From Rhodococcus sp. UNC23MFCrub1.1 (GTDB lineage Bacteria; Actinomycetota; Actinomycetes; Mycobacteriales; Mycobacteriaceae), in assembly GCF_000686025.1 (NCBI RefSeq), contig NZ_JMLQ01000001.1, positions 682,001 through 746,000 on the forward strand: a stretch of 64,000 bases of DNA, written 5' to 3'. Position numbers and translations under genes: made by a program. Numbering within the stretch: the first letter of the stretch is position 1; each line of letters opens with the position of its first letter. Below, one piece after another: positions 27,207 to 36,077 of the stretch. Below the pieces are notes generated by a model. The model was not told the DNA's origin, did no database searches, and saw nothing but the letters and a program-made list of their open reading frames with translations.

Positions 27207-28490
27207 ATGGCTGTGACGTCGAACGACCGCGCATCGAGTCCGGCCGGCCTCCGGCCTTCCCGCGAATCGAATCCGGCCGGCCTCCGGCCTTCCCGCGAAT
27301 CGAATCCGGCCGGCCTCCGGCCTTCCCGCACCGTCGCCCGGCTGCGCCCCTTCGCGTCCACCATCTTCGCGGAGATGACCGCGCTGGCGGCCACGCACGA
27401 CGCCGTCAACCTCGGTCAGGGTTTCCCGGACACCGACGGCCCCGCGCGCATGCTCGAGGTGGCGCGCGAGGCCATCGCGTCCGGCCTCAACCAGTACCCG
27501 CCCGGGCCGGGCATGGCGGTGTTGCGCGACGCCGTCGCCCGGGACCGGGTCGGCCGCTACGGCACCGAGTACGACCCGGACTCGGAGATCCTGGTCACCG
27601 TCGGGGCCACCGAGGCGATCAGCGCCGCGATGCTCGGCCTCGTCGAGAGCGGTGACGAGGTGCTGCTCGTCGAGCCGTACTACGACTCCTACGCGGCCGC
27701 CGTCGCGCTCGCGGGTGCGCAGCGGCGCACCGTCCCCCTCGTCGTCGACGGCGATCGATTCGCCCTCGACGTCGATGCCCTGCGCTCCGCCGTCGGCCCG
27801 CGCACCCGCATGATCGTGGTCAACTCCCCGCACAATCCCACCGGAACCGTGTTCACCGCATCGGAGCTGGCCGCGATCGCCGAGGTCGCGTGCGAGCACG
27901 ACCTCCTGGTCCTCACCGACGAGGTCTACGAGCGACTGGTGTTCGACGACGCCGTCCACACCCCCATCGCCACGCTCCCCGGCATGGCCGAGCGCACCAT
28001 CACGGTGTCGAGCGCGGCGAAGACGTTCAACGCCACCGGGTGGAAGACGGGGTGGGCCTGCGGACCCGCCGACCTCATCGCCGCGGTGAAGGCGGCCAAG
28101 CAGTTCATGACCTTCGTCGGCGGCGCCCCCTTCCAGCCGGCGGTGGCCCACGCCCTCGACCACGAGAGCGACTGGGTGGACGCCCTGCGATCGGGACTGC
28201 AGGCCAAGCGGGACACGCTGTCCGCCGCGCTGTCGCATGCCGGGCTGGACGTCAAGCGCAGTGAGGGCACGTACTTCGTCTGCGCCGACATCGCTCCACT
28301 GGGCGAGTCCGACGCCGACAGTTTCTGCCGTGCGTTGCCCGAACGCATCGGCGTCGTCGGCGTACCGGTGGACGCGTTCGTCGATCACCGCGAGGGCTGG
28401 GACACCCTGGTGCGCTTCGCCTTCTGCAAACAGGATCACGTGCTCGCCGACGCGGCGTCGCGATTGGCCCGATTGTCCGCCACCCCATGA
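27207..28490 (+). CDS. DapC-like class I/II aminotransferase with repeat-encoded N-terminus
   Basis: A 427-residue PLP aminotransferase. Core motifs are VNLGQGFPDTDGP, NQYPPGPG, VTVGATEAISAA, NSPHNPTGTVF, the lysine in SSAAKTFNATGWKTGW, and the final VRFAFCKQ. It matches the mycobacterial DapC (N-succinyldiaminopimelate aminotransferase, Rv0858c) and KAT-like enzymes. The first 40 residues are unusual: three copies of an 11-residue RESNPAGLRPS-type unit encoded by a 33-bp repeat, before the usual start TVARLRPFASTIF. ATG 27207 follows TAGGCT by 7 nt. Substrate assignment is by similarity only. Confidence 0.9.
   Translation: MAVTSNDRASSPAGLRPSRESNPAGLRPSRESNPAGLRPSRTVARLRPFASTIFAEMTALAATHDAVNLGQGFPDTDGPARMLEVAREAIASGLNQYPPGPGMAVLRDAVARDRVGRYGTEYDPDSEILVTVGATEAISAAMLGLVESGDEVLLVEPYYDSYAAAVALAGAQRRTVPLVVDGDRFALDVDALRSAVGPRTRMIVVNSPHNPTGTVFTASELAAIAEVACEHDLLVLTDEVYERLVFDDAVHTPIATLPGMAERTITVSSAAKTFNATGWKTGWACGPADLIAAVKAAKQFMTFVGGAPFQPAVAHALDHESDWVDALRSGLQAKRDTLSAALSHAGLDVKRSEGTYFVCADIAPLGESDADSFCRALPERIGVVGVPVDAFVDHREGWDTLVRFAFCKQDHVLADAASRLARLSATP
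27229..27327. repeat. 33-bp tandem repeat (3 copies) inside aminotransferase gene
   Basis: Units at 27229-27261, 27262-27294 and 27295-27327; the last two are identical and the first differs at two positions. The shared core CCGGCCTCCGGCCTTCCC is the reverse complement of the array at 19017-19133. Since 33 is divisible by three, the array reads through in frame as an 11-residue unit. Confidence 0.95.
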
Positions 28491-29536
28491 CGGTCGACAC
28501 TGCGGCGCCGCCGACCATCTCGGTGGAGTTCGTCCGCACGGCGGTGACCCTCGCGCGGGAGACGGGTGTGGACCTGTCCGCCTGCCTGCGCGAGGCCGAC
28601 ATCGACCCGCACGTCCTCACTCGACCCGGCGCCCGCCTCACCACCGACCAGGTCACGCGCCTCACTCGCGCGCTGTGGCAGATGACGGGCGACGAGCTGA
28701 TGGGTCTCGGATCGGCTCCGGTGCGCCGCGGCACCTTTCGGGCACTCAGTCTGACGATGATCCACCGCCCCGATCTGGGGAGCGCGCTCGAGCGTATGGT
28801 GGACGTCGGTCGCGCCTTTCCCGGCGTCCCGCGCGGTGTGCTGATGCGCGGCGGGGGACGCGCCCGGCTCGAACTCGTCGACTCCCCGACGATGATCGCC
28901 GATCAGCTCTCCCCGGAGGCGGCCGAGGCGGCGCAGCGCATCCGCATCGAGTTCCTGCTCATCCTCTGGCACCGCTTCTCGGCGTGGCTCATCGGGCGGC
29001 GCGTGAAACTGCTGTCCGTCCAGGTGCCCTTCCCCGAACCGCAGCATCCGTCGCCGCGGGTGTACGACGACATCTTCGGGGTGCACGTGACGTTCGGATC
29101 CGACGTCGCGGCACTGGAATTCGACGACGCGATCATGGCGTCACCGCTCGTGCAGACGGAGGAGAGCCTCGAGGAGTACCTCCGCGAGTCGCCCAATCGC
29201 CTGTTCTCGGAGCGGGACTACGGCTCCAGCGCGGCGAGTGTGGTGCGGCGCGCCCTCGCACTGGGCGCGATGGGCCGCGCCTCGACCACCACCGACATCG
29301 CGACGATGTTGTCCATCAGCGTGCCGCACCTGCGCCGGTTGCTGCGCCAGGAGGGCACGTCACTGGGTCAGCTGCGCGACGAGGTGCTGCGCGACGCGGC
29401 GGTCGCCGGGCTCGAACGAGGCGAGACGGCCGAGGAGATCTCCTCGCGTCTCGGCTTCTCCGAACCCAGCGCCTTCCGCCGCGCCTTCAAACGGTGGACC
29501 GGGATGACGCCGGGGTCGTACCGCTCACACGCGTGA
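28487..29536 (+). CDS. AraC-family transcriptional regulator
   Basis: A 349-residue regulator with an N-terminal Arabinose_bd-type ligand domain (about 10-215) and a C-terminal double-HTH (about 235-345): ATMLSISVPHLRRLLRQEGTS and ISSRLGFSEPSAFRRAFKRWTGMTPGSYR. ATGA overlap with the aminotransferase suggests co-transcription. Its 3' end overlaps the convergent GMC gene by 12 nt. It resembles OruR/ArgR-type sensors of hydrophobic or amino-acid ligands; target unknown, possibly the adjacent alcohol-oxidation operon. Confidence 0.9.
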   Translation: MTVDTAAPPTISVEFVRTAVTLARETGVDLSACLREADIDPHVLTRPGARLTTDQVTRLTRALWQMTGDELMGLGSAPVRRGTFRALSLTMIHRPDLGSALERMVDVGRAFPGVPRGVLMRGGGRARLELVDSPTMIADQLSPEAAEAAQRIRIEFLLILWHRFSAWLIGRRVKLLSVQVPFPEPQHPSPRVYDDIFGVHVTFGSDVAALEFDDAIMASPLVQTEESLEEYLRESPNRLFSERDYGSSAASVVRRALALGAMGRASTTTDIATMLSISVPHLRRLLRQEGTSLGQLRDEVLRDAAVAGLERGETAEEISSRLGFSEPSAFRRAFKRWTGMTPGSYRSHA

Positions 29537-31114
29537 GGCGAGCACGAACTCCGACAGCTTCTCCCCGATGAGCACCGACGGTGCGTGGGTGTGGCCGCGG
29601 ATGATCGTCGGCATCACGGACGCGTCGGCCACGCGCAGCCCCTCCACCCCGCGCACCCGCAGCTCCGGATCCACCACCGATGCCGCGTCCGAGCCCATCC
29701 GGGCGGTGCCCACCGGGTGGTAGAGGGTGTGGGACATGGTCTCCAGCGACTCGCTCAGCGCTTCGTCGAGTGCCTCGCTGTTGCGTAGTACCGGGCGCAC
29801 CATCTCCCCCAGTCGCGATTTCAGCGGCTCCGTCTGCGCGATGTCGGCGCAGTAGCGCAGCCCGCTGAGCATCGCCGCACGGTCCACACCGCCCGGGTCG
29901 GACAGGTAGCGCGGATCCACGATCGCCTTGTCCAACGGTGCGGACGACCGCAACGAGATGCGTCCGCGGCTCTCCGGCTTGAGCAGGATCGACGCCAGGA
30001 TGGCCGCATGCGAGTCCGCAGGGATGAGACCCTCGTCGAAGAAGGGCGCCGGCGCGAAGAGCAGTTCGATGTCCGGGAGGTCGAGCGAGTCGCGGCTGCG
30101 GACGAAGCCGTACGCCTCCGCGACGTTGGAGGTCAGCATGCCGCGTCGACGCGCGAGGTAGTTGATCAGTTCCGGGATCTTCTCCGCGGTGAACAGCGTG
30201 TCGGACTGCACCCCGTATCCGAGGGCGGACACCAGGTGGTCCATGAGGTTCTCGCCCACCTCGGGGGCGGCGTGCACCACGTCGATGCCGTGCTCGGCGA
30301 GATGCTCCGGCGCACCGATCCCCGACAGCATCAACAACTGCGGGGTGTTGATGGCACCGCCGGACAGGATGACCTCCTTCGAGGCCCGAACCGTGTGCAG
30401 CGCACCGTCCTTCGAGTACTCGACACCCACTGCGCGGGTTCCCTCGAAGAGCACGCGCGTGGCCTGCGCCTCCGTCACCACGGTGAGGTTGGGCCGTGAC
30501 ATGGCCGGCCGCAGGTACGCGTCGGCGCAGCTCCACCGGGCGCCGCGCTTCTGGTTGACCATCGTCTCGGTCATGCCCTTGGGCGTGGGGAGATTGGCGC
30601 GCTCCGTCGACAAGCCCAGTGCCGCGGCCGAATCGAGGTACGCGCCGGTGATCGACCGGGGACTGCGCTGCTTCGACACGTGCAGCGGTCCGCCGCTGCC
30701 CTCGTCGGACTCGGTGGCACCCTCGATGTTCTCGATACGGCGGAAGGTGTCCACCACGCTGTCGAACGACCACCCGGGTCCCGCTGCCTCCGCCCAGTCG
30801 TCGTAGTCGGCTGCGAACCCGCGCACCCACATCATGGCGTTCATCGACGAGGAGCCGCCGAGCATGCGCCCACGGGGCCAGAAGATCCGTCGGCCGGCGA
30901 GTTCGGCCTGCGGCTCGGTGTCGTAGTCCCAGTCCAGTTCCGAACGGAAGAGCTTCGAGAACCCGGCGGGAATGTGGACGAACTTGTCCTTGTCCTCCGG
31001 GCCCGCCTCGAGGACGACGACGTCGGTGTTCGACGCGGCACTGAGCCGATTCGCGACGACGCATCCTGCGGATCCTGCGCCGACGACGACGTAGTCGGTG
31101 GAAGTCTCGGTCAT
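29525..31114 (-). CDS. GMC-family flavoprotein alcohol/choline dehydrogenase
   Basis: A 529-residue FAD enzyme of the glucose-methanol-choline family. The dinucleotide motif is VVVGAGSAGCVVANRL at the start, then GGSSSMNAMMWVRG (GMC signature 1), SGGAINTPQLLMLSGIG (signature 2) and the active-site histidine in TLYHPVGTARMG. It probably oxidises a primary alcohol to an aldehyde, the substrate for the aldehyde dehydrogenase encoded 1 nt upstream. ATG 31114 has GAGAGG upstream. The pair forms an oxidation operon facing a PucR regulator. Confidence 0.92.
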   Translation of the reverse strand: MTETSTDYVVVGAGSAGCVVANRLSAASNTDVVVLEAGPEDKDKFVHIPAGFSKLFRSELDWDYDTEPQAELAGRRIFWPRGRMLGGSSSMNAMMWVRGFAADYDDWAEAAGPGWSFDSVVDTFRRIENIEGATESDEGSGGPLHVSKQRSPRSITGAYLDSAAALGLSTERANLPTPKGMTETMVNQKRGARWSCADAYLRPAMSRPNLTVVTEAQATRVLFEGTRAVGVEYSKDGALHTVRASKEVILSGGAINTPQLLMLSGIGAPEHLAEHGIDVVHAAPEVGENLMDHLVSALGYGVQSDTLFTAEKIPELINYLARRRGMLTSNVAEAYGFVRSRDSLDLPDIELLFAPAPFFDEGLIPADSHAAILASILLKPESRGRISLRSSAPLDKAIVDPRYLSDPGGVDRAAMLSGLRYCADIAQTEPLKSRLGEMVRPVLRNSEALDEALSESLETMSHTLYHPVGTARMGSDAASVVDPELRVRGVEGLRVADASVMPTIIRGHTHAPSVLIGEKLSEFVLASRV

Positions 31115-31115
31115 G

Positions 31116-32852
31116 TCAACCTCTCAGAGCGGACGCGAAGATGGCGGGCAGGGCTTTCCAGGACGGAGCCGCGGCGAACGCGGTGAACCGCTTCGCGGTG
31201 GTGGCCGCGGTGCGGTTGGTGACGAACCACGGCGGCTTCGGCGACAGGGTGAACTCGCCCTTCAGGATCGAGCGCGGCGCGGGTCGGAAGGGCCCGCGGA
31301 CGATGGTGCGCTCGGGTCGGTCGATCAGCAGTGCGTTGTGCACGACGCCGATTCCGCTCTGGACGTCGTCGAGCGTGTGGCCCGGGAACGCACCCCAGGT
31401 CGCCGCCGCCGTGAGGAAGCCGACGCCGGTCCACGCGTTGAGCGCGATGGTGCCGTAGCGCAGGTCCTCGAGCATCTCGTCGACGGCGGTGCCGAGCGAC
31501 GACAGCGTGTCGGGATGCGCGATCACGTTGACGCCGAGCGTGCCGACGAACTCCTCGTTCGACATGCGGACGGCCTCGTCCACGAAACGTTGCCCGGTGT
31601 ACGGGATCTCGATGACACCGAGCACCGGTGCGAAGTACTCGGTGGTGAGCAGAGCGCGGTAGCTGTCCGGATCGAGGTCGCTCACGAGGGTACGGCCGCC
31701 GGACGGGCCGAGCGACTCCGCGCCCGGGTAGTCCGCTCGGGCACCGGCGACGCGGGTGGCGCTGCCGGGGTAGTACGGCTCGCGGTCCGGCGCCTCGTGG
31801 AGTGCCGTGCGCAGTGCCGCCAGGAACGCGTCGCGCTGCGGCCACTCGGAGGAGATCACCACGACCTGCGCCGCGACGCAGTTGTAGCCGCCGTTGTGCA
31901 GCCGCTGGGTCACCACGTGCTCGGCCTGGAACCGGATGTCCGCGTCGGACCACTGGCCCGGGATCACGATGACCGGCGAGACGCCGCCGAGTTCGCTCGA
32001 GATGGGCACGTCGAGCAACGGGGTGTTCGCCTTCCTCCGCTCGGCCCCCTCCTCGCCGGTGCCGAAGACGATGGCGTCGTGCGTGATCGAGCTGCCCGTC
32101 ATGTGCACGTGCGCCACGGCGTCGTGGTGCACGAGGTACGAGCCGACGTCCGGGCCACCGGTGAGGATGCGCACCGCGCCCAGCTCGACCAAGGGAGCGA
32201 AGACGGCGCGGAGCACCGGTTCCATCGGATCCGTCACCGGGTTGAGCTTCAGCGCGACGACGCGGTTGTGCGCGACCAGTTCGTAGAGCGTGTCGAGCGG
32301 GGCGATGGACGTGATGTTGCCGGCGCCGAGCACCGCACCGATGCCCCCTGTCTCGGTCGGGTTCCGTTGCGCGAGTCCGGCGTCACGGCGCGCGGTGTCC
32401 GCGTCGACACCCGGTTCGAGCCACACCTCGGCGGAGAACCCGTTGAGCAGCAGCGTGTCGAAGATGTTCGACGGCAGCACCTGCACGGTGGTGCGCCCGC
32501 CCGGACCCGAGCCGATCCGGGCGTCCGCGAGCGGGCTCTTCCCCACGGCGAGCTGCCGCAGACTCTGCGCGAGCACGTGGCACGCGGTGACGACGGAGTA
32601 CGGCCCGGAGAGCCATTCCTCGCCGAGGAGTGCGGAGGCCGCGGGCAGCTTCTTGAATCGAGCGGCCGCGTCGACCCACTCCTGCGCCTTCGACGCCGTG
32701 AGGGCCGCGACCCGGTCGAGAAGGTCCGCGCGGTCGCCGAGCGAGGCACGTGCCCATGCGGCCTCGCCCTGTTCGAGGTCGCGGAGAGCCGCGTCGACCT
32801 CGGGAAAGGCGGATGCGCCGGTGGTACTCGGGGTGAGTTCGCCTGTGGTCAT
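31116..32852 (-). CDS. Divergent aldehyde dehydrogenase
   Basis: A 578-residue aldehyde dehydrogenase, longer than the usual 480-500. The catalytic cysteine is in LHNGGYNCVAAQ, the general-base glutamate in SSELGGVSPVIV, and the cofactor region contains GSSITHDAIVFG. The C-terminus adds about 70 residues (GVGFLTAAATWGAFPGHTLDDVQSGIG...). The N-terminal 100 residues are helical. It is an atypical branch of the family. The partner GMC gene and divergent regulator suggest two-step oxidation of an alcohol to an acid. Confidence 0.88.
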   Translation of the reverse strand: MTTGELTPSTTGASAFPEVDAALRDLEQGEAAWARASLGDRADLLDRVAALTASKAQEWVDAAARFKKLPAASALLGEEWLSGPYSVVTACHVLAQSLRQLAVGKSPLADARIGSGPGGRTTVQVLPSNIFDTLLLNGFSAEVWLEPGVDADTARRDAGLAQRNPTETGGIGAVLGAGNITSIAPLDTLYELVAHNRVVALKLNPVTDPMEPVLRAVFAPLVELGAVRILTGGPDVGSYLVHHDAVAHVHMTGSSITHDAIVFGTGEEGAERRKANTPLLDVPISSELGGVSPVIVIPGQWSDADIRFQAEHVVTQRLHNGGYNCVAAQVVVISSEWPQRDAFLAALRTALHEAPDREPYYPGSATRVAGARADYPGAESLGPSGGRTLVSDLDPDSYRALLTTEYFAPVLGVIEIPYTGQRFVDEAVRMSNEEFVGTLGVNVIAHPDTLSSLGTAVDEMLEDLRYGTIALNAWTGVGFLTAAATWGAFPGHTLDDVQSGIGVVHNALLIDRPERTIVRGPFRPAPRSILKGEFTLSPKPPWFVTNRTAATTAKRFTAFAAAPSWKALPAIFASALRG

Positions 32853-32920
32853 ACCGTTGATTGTGACCTGTACTACATCGGGTGGCCATAGGCGGACGTC
32901 GGCAGCTCACGCGCCCGGTT

Positions 32921-32934
32921 TGTGCCGAAGCACA
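32921..32934. promoter_or_regulatory. Candidate operator in the PucR/ALDH divergent promoter
   Basis: A 14-bp palindrome TGTGC-CGAA-GCACA lies in the 126-bp gap between the aldehyde dehydrogenase start (32852) and the PucR gene (32979), a natural position for autoregulated divergent control. Its identity as a PucR site is inference. Confidence 0.35.
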
Positions 32935-32978
32935 GCCGCCCTGTGGTGTCCGTCACCGGACAGCCGTACGGTGGAGTG

Positions 32979-34196
32979 ATGTCGACTCCCGTGGCCGTCC
33001 GCCGCTCCGCACCGGAACCGCTCACCTCGCAGGGTCTCGCCGCGCTGCTGGGAGAGCACGTCGGCGAGCTCAGCGAGCGACTCGTCCTCGACATCCTGGT
33101 CGCCGAACAGTCGTACCTCGAGGCCACGTCGCTCACGCGGGACGAGCTCGCCACGGTGTGCACCGGCAATCTTCGGTCCATGCTCGACGCTCTGACCACG
33201 GGCGCGAGCGGCGACCTGGAACCCGCACGCGCGGCCGGCCGAATCAAGGCCGAGAACGCGGTGCCGTTGGCAGCGTTGCTGCATGCGTTCCGCCTCGGTG
33301 GTCGTCTGATCTGGGCCGAGCTCACCGCGGCGGCCGCGGGCCGGGCTCCGGAGGTGCTGCTCGCAATGGCCACCGAGGTGTGGGCACTGGTGGACACCTA
33401 TTCCGACGCGGCCGCGGAGGCGTATCGCGACGCCGCGGACCGGCTCGCCCTCGACGACGCCGATGCGCGCCGCATGGTGCTGCGCGCTCTCTTCGACGAG
33501 ACCGCCTCGGACCCCGCTGCCGTGCAGGACGCCCTGCGGGCCTTCCGCATCCCGGACGCGGGCCACTTCGCCGTCGTGTCCGCCGAGACCACCGTCGACC
33601 GGGGTGCCACTCCGGGCAGCGCGCGCGAGAGCATCCTGCCGCTCGGTGTCGAGTCGGTGTGGGACACCGATGCGGACGGTCACCTGGGACTGCTGGTCGC
33701 CTCCGCGCCGGCGGTGCTCGACGACGCGGTGGACACCCTGGGCCGGCTCTACGGCACCCGACTGGGTGTCGGCACGTACTACGAGCGGTCGCTGTCCACC
33801 CCGACGGCGGTGGCGCAGGCCCGGACGGCTCGTCGCTGCGCACCGCCGGGGAGCGCGCGCATCAGTCGCTACGACGCGTGTCCGGTTCCGCTGCTGCTGG
33901 TCTCGACTCCCGACGCCGCCGCGCGGGCCGCCCGGCAGATCCTGGGTCCGCTCGCCGTGGCCGAGGGCCCGCACCGCCTCGCGGACCGGGACAGCCTGCT
34001 CGAGACGCTCGACGCGTGGTTCGCGGCCGCCGGTTCCACCACCGCGGCGGCCGACCGCTTGCACTACCACCGCAACACCGTGCTCTACCGGCTCCGCCGT
34101 ATCCACGACCTCACGGGCCGTGATCACACGAACCCGGTGGACGCCGCCGAACTGTACGTCGGTCTGCGCGCAGCGGAGCTGGCCCGCGTTCGGTGA
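32979..34196 (+). CDS. PucR/CdaR-type transcriptional regulator
   Basis: A 405-residue protein with an N-terminal RsbRD-like helical domain (about 18-160, [39 protein letters not shown]), a central GGDEF-like region, and a C-terminal PucR HTH_30 domain ([29 protein letters not shown], about 358-386). Such regulators activate catabolic genes on sensing substrates. ATG 32979 follows TACGGT (32967-32972) by 6 nt, leaderless. It is divergent from the alcohol/aldehyde oxidation operon. Confidence 0.9.
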   Translation: MSTPVAVRRSAPEPLTSQGLAALLGEHVGELSERLVLDILVAEQSYLEATSLTRDELATVCTGNLRSMLDALTTGASGDLEPARAAGRIKAENAVPLAALLHAFRLGGRLIWAELTAAAAGRAPEVLLAMATEVWALVDTYSDAAAEAYRDAADRLALDDADARRMVLRALFDETASDPAAVQDALRAFRIPDAGHFAVVSAETTVDRGATPGSARESILPLGVESVWDTDADGHLGLLVASAPAVLDDAVDTLGRLYGTRLGVGTYYERSLSTPTAVAQARTARRCAPPGSARISRYDACPVPLLLVSTPDAAARAARQILGPLAVAEGPHRLADRDSLLETLDAWFAAAGSTTAAADRLHYHRNTVLYRLRRIHDLTGRDHTNPVDAAELYVGLRAAELARVR

Positions 34197-34208
34197 CGAC
34201 AGCCGTGT

Positions 34209-34224
34209 AGGAACATACGTTCGA
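34209..34224. promoter_or_regulatory. LexA SOS box before the AlkB-like gene
   Basis: AGGAACATACGTTCGA contains GAAC-N4-GTTC exactly, matching the actinobacterial LexA operator TCGAAC-N4-GTTCGA except at two left-end bases. It covers the -35 region of a promoter whose -10 is TACGAT (34235-34240), 6 nt before the GTG start at 34247, a good place for repression. Confidence 0.75.
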
Positions 34225-34246
34225 ACGACCGCGCTACGATGGCCCC

Positions 34247-34876
34247 GTGACCTACGCACTCCAGGCGTCCCTGTTCGACGACGGCGCGGACGGACCGTCG
34301 CTCGGCTCCCTCACGTCCGTCCGCCGGACGGTGTTGACCGACGGCGCGTGGATCGACGTGCTGCCGAACTGGGTGAGCGGCTCGGACTCCGTCTTCAACC
34401 GGCTGGTGGAGGAGGTTCCGTGGCGGTCGGAACGCCGACCGATGTACGACCGCGTCGTCGACGTCCCGCGCCTGGTCTCCTTCTTCCCCGATCCCGAGCG
34501 GCTGCCCGCCCCCGTCCTGGTCGATGCCGGTCGACAGCTGAGCGAGCACTACCGAGCCGAACTGGGCGAGGACTTCGCCACGGCCGGACTCTGTTTCTAC
34601 CGCGACGGCAAGGACAGCGTCGCCTGGCACGGCGACGACCTCGGACGCGGAGCGCGCGAGGACACCATGGTCGCCATCGTGTCCCTCGGCGCCGCACGGC
34701 CGCTGTTGCTGCGACCGCGCGGCGGCGGTCCCTCAGTGAGACACACTCTGGGACACGGTGATCTGATCGTCATGGGCGGGTCCTGTCAGCGGACCTGGGA
34801 GCACTGCGTGCCCAAGAGCACGCGCGCCACGGGGCCCCGGATCAGCGTCCAGTTCCGACCGCACGGCGTGCGCTGA
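34247..34876 (+). CDS. AlkB-like 2-oxoglutarate/Fe(II) dioxygenase
   Basis: A 209-residue protein of the AlkB family, which removes alkyl groups from DNA or RNA bases by oxidation. Iron ligands are the HxD of WHGDDLG and the distal histidine in TWEHCVPK; the 2-oxoglutarate arginine is in PRISVQFR. FYRDGKDSVAWHGD is the family core. GTG 34247 is preceded by TACGAT 6 nt upstream and by an SOS box, so damage-inducible expression is likely. Its 3' end overlaps the convergent DAHP synthase gene by 35 nt. Confidence 0.93.
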   Translation: MTYALQASLFDDGADGPSLGSLTSVRRTVLTDGAWIDVLPNWVSGSDSVFNRLVEEVPWRSERRPMYDRVVDVPRLVSFFPDPERLPAPVLVDAGRQLSEHYRAELGEDFATAGLCFYRDGKDSVAWHGDDLGRGAREDTMVAIVSLGAARPLLLRPRGGGPSVRHTLGHGDLIVMGGSCQRTWEHCVPKSTRATGPRISVQFRPHGVR

Positions 34877-35918
34877 CGGCGTCGGCCAGCGCACGCACGG
34901 CGCGTTCGGTGTCGGCCCACCCGAGGCAGGCATCGGTGATCGACTGGCCGTAGGTGAGCGGCTCCCCCAACGTGCCGAGGTCCTGACGGCCCTCGACGAG
35001 GAAGCTCTCCACCATCACCCCCACGACGCCGCGGTCGCCGCCGGCGATCCGGTCGGCGAGGTCGCCCAGCACGTCGAGCTGGCGTCGGTGGTTCTTGGCA
35101 CTGTTGCCGTGGCTGACGTCCACCACCACCCGCGGGTCCGCGCCCGAGCGCCGGAGCCGCTCCCCAGCGTCGGTCACCGAAGCCGCGTCGTAGTTCGGGC
35201 CGGAGGACCCACCCCGGAGGATGACGTGGGCGTCCTCGTTGCCCGTCGTGCGCACGGCGGCCAGTCGGCCGTCGTCGTCGACCCCGGCGTACACGTGCGG
35301 CGACCTCGCCGAGCGCACCCCGTCGACGGCCACCTGCACGTCGCCGTCCGTTCCGTTCTTGATGCCCACCGGCATCGGCAGACCGCTGACCATCTGGCGG
35401 TGAACCTGCGACGACGCGGTGCGGGCACCGATCGCCCCGTACGTCACCAGGTCCGAGAGATGGCCGGACAGAGCAGGATCGAGGAACTCCGTCGCCGTGG
35501 GCAGGCCGCCGTCGACGATGGCGGCCAGAATGCGCCGCGCCGCCCGGAGCCCGGCGTCGAGATCGTCCGAGCCGTCGAGGCCGGGGTCGCTGAGCAGACC
35601 CTTCCAGCCCACCGACGTCCGCGGCTTCTCGAAGTAGACCCGCATGATCACCTGGAGTCGATCCCCCACCTCGTCGGCCAGGACGGCCAGCCGGCGGGCG
35701 TAGTCCAGTGCCGCGATCGGGTCGTGCACGGAGCACGGGCCCACCACGACGGCCACGCGGTCGTCGGCTCCGGTCAGGATGGCGCGCAGGGCGTCACGGC
35801 TGTCGGCGACGCGGAGAGCCGCGTCGGCGGATGCGGGTTCCGCGTCCCGCAGCGCACGCGGCGAGACGAGCGGACCTGTCCGCGACAGGTCGGGAAGAGT
35901 GTCGAGTGCGAGAGTCAC
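34842..35918 (-). CDS. DAHP synthase, class I (AroF/G/H type)
   Basis: A 358-residue enzyme for the first step of aromatic biosynthesis: phosphoenolpyruvate plus erythrose-4-phosphate to DAHP. Motifs are VVVGPCSVHDP, MRVYFEKPRTSVGWKGL, GARTASSQVHRQMVSGLPMPVGIKNGTDG, LRGGSSGPNYD and DVSHGNSAKNH. This is the E. coli-type (class Ialpha) enzyme, not the mycobacterial class II. GTG 35918 has GAGGA upstream. A leader peptide rich in aromatic residues precedes it, so attenuation control is likely. Confidence 0.95.
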   Translation of the reverse strand: MTLALDTLPDLSRTGPLVSPRALRDAEPASADAALRVADSRDALRAILTGADDRVAVVVGPCSVHDPIAALDYARRLAVLADEVGDRLQVIMRVYFEKPRTSVGWKGLLSDPGLDGSDDLDAGLRAARRILAAIVDGGLPTATEFLDPALSGHLSDLVTYGAIGARTASSQVHRQMVSGLPMPVGIKNGTDGDVQVAVDGVRSARSPHVYAGVDDDGRLAAVRTTGNEDAHVILRGGSSGPNYDAASVTDAGERLRRSGADPRVVVDVSHGNSAKNHRRQLDVLGDLADRIAGGDRGVVGVMVESFLVEGRQDLGTLGEPLTYGQSITDACLGWADTERAVRALADAVSARRAVGTGR

Positions 35919-35973
35919 GATGAGTCCTCGGGGCGGTCGGGTGAGACGTCACGACCGGGACACGCATTCCACG

Positions 35974-35994
35974 CGAGCCGGTCCTGCCGGCTCG
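35974..35994 (-). promoter_or_regulatory. Hairpin between leader peptide and DAHP synthase gene
   Basis: A perfect 8-bp stem (CGAGCCGG with CCGGCTCG) around a 5-nt loop, placed between the leader stop and the DAHP synthase ribosome-binding site. It has no clear U tract. The left arm contains GCCGGC, which can also pair with GGCCGGCC in the leader coding region, so alternative folding is possible. Confidence 0.5.
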
Positions 35995-36006
35995 TCGGGT
36001 GGAGTG

Positions 36007-36030
36007 GGTCAGCGCATGGTTCCGCTGACC
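36007..36030 (-). promoter_or_regulatory. Hairpin across the leader-peptide stop codon
   Basis: An 8-bp perfect stem (GGTCAGCG with CGCTGACC) with an 8-nt loop covering the last codons and stop of the leader peptide. A ribosome finishing the leader would open it; a ribosome stalled at the aromatic codons would leave it free to form. Its role as part of an attenuator is inference. Confidence 0.45.
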
Positions 36031-36077
36031 GGACCACCGAGGGCCGGCCTGCTGAACCAAAAATATGCTCGCTGCAC
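36009..36077 (-). CDS. Aromatic leader peptide (22 aa) of DAHP synthase
   Basis: On the minus strand GTG 36077 opens a 22-codon frame QRAYFWFSRPALGGPVSGTMR ending at 36009. Residues 5-8 are Tyr-Phe-Trp-Phe, one run holding all three aromatic amino acids. TACAGT lies 6 nt before the GTG with no Shine-Dalgarno, so a leaderless start is likely; another in-frame GTG lies 18 nt upstream. The stop is about 90 nt before the DAHP synthase gene. Ribosome-mediated attenuation by aromatic supply is the natural reading; a Corynebacterium DAHP synthase leader peptide (AroR) is a known analogue as I recall. Confidence 0.72.
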   Translation of the reverse strand: MQRAYFWFSRPALGGPVSGTMR

